Assembly (NCBI RefSeq): GCF_000150275.1
Contig: NW_002060971.1
Location: forward strand, 303,857-367,856
From: Trichoplax adhaerens
Taxonomy: Eukaryota; Placozoa; Uniplacotomia; Trichoplacea; Trichoplacidae
Direction of reading: 5' to 3'
DNA: 64,000 bases
Shown: one piece after another, positions 63,631 through 64,000 of the stretch
Position numbering within the stretch: the first letter of the stretch is position 1
How the letters are laid out: each line of letters begins with the position of its first letter
Position numbers and translations under genes: made by a program
Notes under the pieces: generated by a model
Told to the model about the DNA's origin: nothing
Databases searched by the model: none
The model's input: only the letters and a program-made list of their open reading frames with translations

Positions 63631-64000
63631 TCTGCTGATTTGGCCAAAGATGATTGTGCTCCCATTTACAATTGAAATTACTTATCAAATGCTAGTTGTA
63701 TTAAATTGTGATAAGTAAACGGTGAAGTTTGTAAAGTTTCCCATTCGATAATAAAATAGGAGTAGTTTAAAGTCCCATTGTTAGCATTAATGACACTACC
63801 AACATGATGCAATTTCTAGATTATCTTAGTGATTACCATAACTTTACCATTCACTTTTTAAACGGGCTAAAGCAGATATTCATTCCGCATAAATTGTGCA
63901 TATCTTGGATCCTGCTATTTATAACCTATTTTATTTATTCTTAGTTCACTGCGAATATAAGAAGACATTCGTAGAAAGGGCATGTATGGGTATACATGCC
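63631..64000. other. 3' flank of tyrosine aminotransferase
   Basis: AT-rich DNA with an AATAAAA hexamer near 63752 that could serve as a polyadenylation signal. No other gene is visible before the window ends. Confidence 0.5.

Overview
The window is AT-rich nuclear DNA from an animal. Seven genes can be reconstructed exon by exon, and six of them are recognisable. Nearly all are broken by many short, AT-rich GT-AG introns, so almost no long ORF exists. The gene set is MRCK kinase with a CRIB motif, SART1, NUP160, acylphosphatase, a FYVE/armadillo protein, EIF3K and tyrosine aminotransferase. MRCK-type kinases with a CRIB are a metazoan feature. The intron-rich but compact layout would fit an early-branching animal such as a placozoan. 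That taxon is an inference, not something the sequence proves.

Layout: 1-1801 holds GTAC-type palindromic repeats and upstream DNA. 1802-15206 (+) is an MRCK/Gek-type kinase: kinase, coiled coil, PH, CNH, CRIB. 16938-22410 (-) is SART1, convergent with the kinase. 22411-25551 is a repeat-rich spacer with a roughly 200-bp satellite, a roughly 110-bp minisatellite and a GTAC cluster. 25552-34680 (+) is NUP160. 35397-37441 (-) is a four-exon acylphosphatase with a 17-nt exon. 37442-40278 holds a two-copy GTAC repeat and unassigned coding-like fragments. 40279-42748 (-) is a FYVE-armadillo protein. 42749-50029 is mostly AT-rich and empty, with a few coding-like fragments. 50030-52149 (+) is an unrecognised protein with three copies of a short motif. 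53222-55696 (-) is EIF3K, with an assembly gap in its first intron. 55697-60271 is repeat-rich and unassigned. 60272-63630 (+) is tyrosine aminotransferase.

The genes do not form a pathway. They are ordinary housekeeping functions (splicing, nuclear pore, translation initiation, amino-acid catabolism) beside cytoskeletal and membrane-signalling genes. The points most worth following are an MRCK that goes from coiled coil straight to PH with no C1 domain, an acylphosphatase whose catalytic arginine lies on a 17-nt exon and which has a hydrophobic N-terminus, the FYVE-plus-armadillo architecture, the repeated KPTPRTYNILYH motif protein, and the dispersed GTACTGTAC palindrome clusters. I found no convincing new multi-gene system.
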